Source of the DNA: Streptomyces purpureus
GTDB taxonomy: Bacteria > Actinomycetota > Actinomycetes > Streptomycetales > Streptomycetaceae
Length of the DNA stretch: 64,000 bases
Reading direction: 5' to 3'
Assembly: GCF_014648195.1 (NCBI RefSeq)
Contig: NZ_BMQQ01000010.1
Coordinates: 1-64,000 of the forward strand
The notes under the pieces were generated by a model. The model worked only from the letters and a program-made list of their open reading frames with translations. It did no database searches and had not been told where the DNA came from. Shown piece after piece: positions 61,250 through 64,000 of this stretch; the stretch's first letter is position 1, and each line of letters opens with the position of its first letter. Made by a program: the position numbers and the translations under genes.

Positions 61250-62011
61250 GTGGTCCGTATCCGGGTTCTCGTGGTGGATGATCACCGCATCTTCGCCGAG
61301 TCGCTCGCCGCGGCCCTCGCGGCCGAGCCCGACGTGGACGTCTCGGCGGCAGGCAGCGGCCCCGCCGCCCTGCGCTGTCTGGAGCGGGCGGCGGCAGAGG
61401 GCCGCAGATTTGACGTGATGCTCGTCGACGCCGACCTCGGCGCCGGCGCCGCGCCCGCGGTGGCCCGCCCCGTTCCCGACGGCCCGGACCCGCTGGTCGA
61501 CGGCATCTCGCTGGTCACCGGGGTCCGCTCCGGCCAGCCCGCTGTGCGCATGGTGGTGCTCGCCGAGAAGGACGACCCCCGCCGCGCCGCCCTCGCCCTC
61601 CAGGCCGGCGCCTCCGGCTGGGTCGCCAAGGACTGCTCCCTGCAGCGGCTTCTCACGGTGATACGGGGCGTCCTGCGCGACGAGACCCATCTGCCGCCCG
61701 CCCTGCTCACCGGCGTCCTGCGCGAGCTGACCGCGGCCCGCAAGCACCGCACCGAGAGCGAACAGCTGGTCGAGTCGCTGACCCCGCGCGAGCGCGAGGT
61801 GCTGCGCTGCATGGTGGCGGGCCTGGGCCGCAAGGCGGTCGCCGAGCGGCTCTTCCTCTCCCCGCACACCGTCCGCACGCATATGCAGAACGTGCTGGGC
61901 AAGCTCGGGGTGCACTCCACCCTGGCGGCGGTCGCCCTGGCTCGCAGGGCCGGTGTCGGCCCCGCCGAATCAGCCGGGGACGTTGTCGAACGGGGCGGTC
62001 AACTGGCGTAG
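61250..62011 (+). CDS. LuxR-type response regulator with enlarged receiver loop
   Basis: A 253-residue response regulator. The receiver has LVVDDHRIFAESL and an apparent phospho-acceptor in FDVMLVDADLG. About 20 extra residues rich in Ala/Pro follow it (GAGAAPAVARPVPDGP) before DGISLV, where normal receivers go straight on. Lys of VAKDCS is close to the standard place. The C-terminal HTH is normal: LTPREREVLRCMVAG and SPHTVRTHMQNVLGKLGV. GTG at 61250 has GGGGG 5 bases ahead. No adjacent kinase. Its 3' end overlaps the convergent marR gene by 42 bases. Confidence 0.85.
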   Translation: MVRIRVLVVDDHRIFAESLAAALAAEPDVDVSAAGSGPAALRCLERAAAEGRRFDVMLVDADLGAGAAPAVARPVPDGPDPLVDGISLVTGVRSGQPAVRMVVLAEKDDPRRAALALQAGASGWVAKDCSLQRLLTVIRGVLRDETHLPPALLTGVLRELTAARKHRTESEQLVESLTPREREVLRCMVAGLGRKAVAERLFLSPHTVRTHMQNVLGKLGVHSTLAAVALARRAGVGPAESAGDVVERGGQLA

Positions 62012-62467
62012 CAGGGCGGCCAGTTCACCGCGCTGCGTACGGGACAGCTCGGCCAGGATCGCGCGCTCCTGGGCGAGCAGCCCGGCGAGCGCCTGGTCCG
62101 CCCGGTCGCGCCCCTCGGGGGTCAGCCGCACCAGCACACCCCGCCGGTCGCTCGGGTCGGGCAGCCGCTCCACCAGACCCTTCTTCGCCAGGCGGTCGAT
62201 CCGGTTGGTCATCGTGCCGGAGGTGACCAGCGTCTGGGTCAGCAGCTGGCCGGGGGAGAGCTGGTAGGGGGCGCCGGCCCGGCGCAGCGACGTGAGGACG
62301 TCGAACTCCCAGGGCTCCAGATTGTGCTCGGAGAAGGCGAGGCGGCGGGCCCGGTCGAGGTGGCGGGCAAGGCGCGAGACGCGGCTGAGCACCTCGAGCG
62401 GTTCCACGTCGAGGTCGGGGCGCTCACGGCGCCATGCTGCGACCAGTCGATCGACCTCGTCCTCCAT
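61970..62467 (-). CDS. tamR: MarR-family regulator, TamR-like
   Basis: A 165-residue MarR repressor: a central winged helix with LTQTLVTSGTMTNRIDRLAK and wing PSDRRGVLVRLTPEG. It is divergent from the trans-aconitate methyltransferase gene with a palindrome between, the arrangement of S. coelicolor TamR, which responds to trans-aconitate and related acids. ATG at 62467 has no ribosome site, but TACACT ends 7 bases before it, so the mRNA is probably leaderless. Longer frames upstream cross the operator. Confidence 0.85.
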   Translation of the reverse strand: MEDEVDRLVAAWRRERPDLDVEPLEVLSRVSRLARHLDRARRLAFSEHNLEPWEFDVLTSLRRAGAPYQLSPGQLLTQTLVTSGTMTNRIDRLAKKGLVERLPDPSDRRGVLVRLTPEGRDRADQALAGLLAQERAILAELSRTQRGELAALLRQLTAPFDNVPG

Positions 62468-62474
62468 GACGATC

Positions 62475-62532
62475 AGTGTAGAGGGTCTGTCGATATGAAG
62501 TCTCTTGACGTCAAGATATATTCTGCTTGACG
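62475..62532. promoter_or_regulatory. tamR/tam divergent promoter and operator
   Basis: A perfect 14-bp palindrome TCTTGAC-GTCAAGA (62503-62516), a third half-site TTGACG at 62527-62532, and the tamR -10 TACACT on the minus strand at 62480-62475. The site fits MarR-type autorepression and control of tam. Confidence 0.65.
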
Positions 62533-62598
62533 ATTGGGAAGGACCGGGCCGGAACCTCGTTCCGCTTTGGCGTTCCGTTCCAGCAAGGGGGCTCGAAC

Positions 62599-63447
62599 AT
62601 GTATTCCGCACCAACCTGGGATCCACAGCAGTATCTCCGGCACTCCGGACACCGCACCAGGCCCTTTCTCGATCTTCTCGGCCGGATACCGGACCTCCCA
62701 GGCGATGCCGCCCGCGCCGCGGGCCGCACCGGTGACGTCAGGCCCGCCCGCATCGCCGACCTCGGCTGCGGCCCCGGCAATGTCACCGCACTGCTCGCCG
62801 ACCGCTGGCCGGACGCCCACATCACCGGCTTCGACCTGTCACCCGAAATGCTGGAGCAGGCCGAGAAACACTACGCCGGCACCACATCCGGCGGAGGCTG
62901 GCTGGACTTCCGGCCCGCCGACGCCGCCCACTGGACCCCCGACGAACCGTACGACCTGATCGTCTCCAACGCCGCCCTCCAATGGGTCCCCAACCACCCC
63001 GAGTCCTTCCCGCTCTGGCTGGAGGGACTCACCCCCGGCGGCACCCTCGCCTTCCAGGTCCCCGGAAACTTCACCTCACCCAGCCACGCCCTGCTCGGCG
63101 AACTCTGCGACACACCCCAATGGCACAGCCGCCTCGCCGACCAGGGCCGCCGCTTCGTCCACATCCTCGAACCCGCCGACTACCTCACCCGCCTCACCGA
63201 CCTCGGCTGCCAGGTCGACGTCTGGGAGACCACCTACTCCCAGCTCCTGCCCGGCGAAGATCCCGTACTCGACTGGGTCAAAGGCACCGCGCTGCGGCCG
63301 GTGCTCACGGCCCTGGCGGGCGACGACGAGGCGATCCAGACATTCCTTGACCAGTACCGCACCCTGCTCCGCCAGGCCTACCCGCCCGGTCGGCACGGCA
63401 CCGTCTTCCCATTCCGAAGGATCTTCGCAGTGGCGAGGAAGCCATAA
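62599..63447 (+). CDS. tam: trans-aconitate 2-methyltransferase
   Basis: A 282-residue class I methyltransferase that detoxifies trans-aconitate, an inhibitor of aconitase. The N-terminus SAPTWDPQQYLRHSGHRTRP is typical of Tam. The SAM loop is IADLGCGPGNVT, followed by FDLSPEML and LIVSNAALQWVPNH. The loop after motif I is extended relative to E. coli Tam (GRTGDVRPAR precedes it). GGGGG lies 8 bases before the ATG. Confidence 0.9.
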   Translation: MYSAPTWDPQQYLRHSGHRTRPFLDLLGRIPDLPGDAARAAGRTGDVRPARIADLGCGPGNVTALLADRWPDAHITGFDLSPEMLEQAEKHYAGTTSGGGWLDFRPADAAHWTPDEPYDLIVSNAALQWVPNHPESFPLWLEGLTPGGTLAFQVPGNFTSPSHALLGELCDTPQWHSRLADQGRRFVHILEPADYLTRLTDLGCQVDVWETTYSQLLPGEDPVLDWVKGTALRPVLTALAGDDEAIQTFLDQYRTLLRQAYPPGRHGTVFPFRRIFAVARKP

Positions 63448-63454
63448 GCAGCAG

Positions 63455-63500
63455 CGCGGCCGGCGGCACCACCCCCACCAGGGGCCCACCGCCGGCCGCG
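63455..63500. terminator. hairpin terminator between tam and the convergent tetR
   Basis: A perfect 12-bp stem CGCGGCCGGCGG / CCGCCGGCCGCG with a 22-base loop, between convergent genes. Confidence 0.7.
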
Positions 63501-63514
63501 TCCCGCACCCAGCT

Positions 63515-64000
63515 TCAGTTCTTCCGGTGACCTATCAGCCGTGGCTTCTGCTCCAGACCGTCCAGACCGTGCCACGCCAGATTCACCAGATGCGCCGCGA
63601 CCTCCGCCTTCTTCGGCTTACGGACGTCCAGCCACCACTGGCCGGTCAGCGCCACACTCCCCACCAGCGCCTGCGCGTACAGCGGCGCCAGCTTCGGATC
63701 GAACCCCCGGGCCTTGAACTCCAGTCCCAGAATGTCCTCGACCTGCGTGGCGATGTCGCTGATCAGCGACGCGAACGTACCCGTCGACTGAGCCACCGGC
63801 GAATCCCGCACCAAGATCCGGAACCCGTCCGTGTAGTTCTCGATGTAGTCCAGCAGTGCGAACGCCGCCTGCTCCAGCAGCTCCCGAGGATGCCCGGCCG
63901 TCAACGCGCCCGTCACCCCGTCCAGCAGCTGCCGCATCTCCCGGTCGACCACGACCGCGTACAGCCCCTCCTTGCCACCGAAGTGCTCGTACACCACCGG
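63515..64000 (-). CDS. TetR-family regulator (partial, N-terminus beyond right edge)
   Basis: About 161 C-terminal codons of a TetR regulator. The visible N-terminal end VVYEHFGGKEGLYAVVVDRE is the second part of the TetR HTH and the following helix. The rest is the helical ligand domain (AALFALLDYIENYTDGF-like, ALTGQWWLDVRKPKK). The start and the first HTH helices lie off the window. It resembles the housekeeping-type TetR proteins with the TGQWW motif common in Streptomyces. Ligand unknown. Confidence 0.88.
   Translation of the reverse strand, partial: PVVYEHFGGKEGLYAVVVDREMRQLLDGVTGALTAGHPRELLEQAAFALLDYIENYTDGFRILVRDSPVAQSTGTFASLISDIATQVEDILGLEFKARGFDPKLAPLYAQALVGSVALTGQWWLDVRKPKKAEVAAHLVNLAWHGLDGLEQKPRLIGHRKN

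Noticed and set aside
1..64000. tRNA, rRNA and other RNA genes
   Set aside because: No cloverleaf-like sequence with a T-loop and no rRNA segment was recognised by eye in any intergenic region; a covariance search would be decisive.

Overview
The window looks like a chromosomal segment of a Streptomyces species. It is strongly GC-rich with heavy G/C bias at third codon positions, GTG starts are common, and TTA codons are confined to a few genes. It also carries an SsgA-like sporulation protein, a Nur-type nickel box, the galTEK operon, a tamR/tam pair, and the rpf-ksgA-ispE and pmt/rsmI neighbourhoods typical of the genus. From memory, the right half (about 38-64 kb) resembles the order around galTEK and ksgA in S. 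coelicolor. No tRNA, rRNA or CRISPR array was seen.

Left part (1-15 kb): the edge holds the start of a radical SAM peptide-maturation gene, followed by an LCM-type methyltransferase, an MFS transporter, a GNAT enzyme, exonuclease III, and a small Cys-containing protein / XRE regulator / Nudix group. The Nudix gene carries an internal out-of-frame stretch. The most interesting block is a tightly packed six-gene operon at 6458-14958. It encodes a cyclase-fold protein, a P-loop NTPase, an SPFH-vWA fusion, a TerY-like vWA protein, a PP2C phosphatase and a membrane-anchored kinase-like protein. The last three match the described TerY-P triad. The cyclase C-terminus and the NTPase N-terminus carry matching short motifs resembling RHIM/BASS3 amyloid signalling motifs, so the operon may be a sensing or conflict system with two coupled modules. 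The NTPase and kinase genes each contain a TTA codon, so bldA control is possible.

Middle (15-33 kb): Crp/Fnr and MerR regulators; a Baeyer-Villiger monooxygenase / hydrolase / SDR operon; a tricorn protease homologue; a TetR-MMPL efflux pair with two operator-like repeats; a secreted DNase-I-fold hydrolase; an SsgA-like protein; and an ECF nickel/cobalt importer (CbiM-N fusion, CbiQ, CbiO) with a near-perfect Nur box. The importer's ATPase has a 54-bp minisatellite in its N-terminus. A class C beta-lactamase-fold hydrolase and an SDR follow.

Accessory patch (33-38 kb): a leaderless vapBC locus, an HTH protein with a proline repeat and a Cys cluster, a fragment of an IS5-like transposase, an XRE-TPR regulator, a truncated pentapeptide-repeat gene and a conserved unknown. 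This stretch shows decay and transfer.

Right part (38-64 kb), mostly core genes: an EamA transporter, a class B PBP behind a perfect 22-bp palindrome, a GT39 mannosyltransferase, rsmI, a zinc-ribbon protein, TatD, an Rpf, ksgA, ispE, a Uma2 nuclease-fold protein, an ABC-F protein, three tandem membrane-anchored beta-propeller paralogues, then galTEK flanked on both sides by atypical LuxR-type regulators, tamR/tam, and a partial TetR at the edge.
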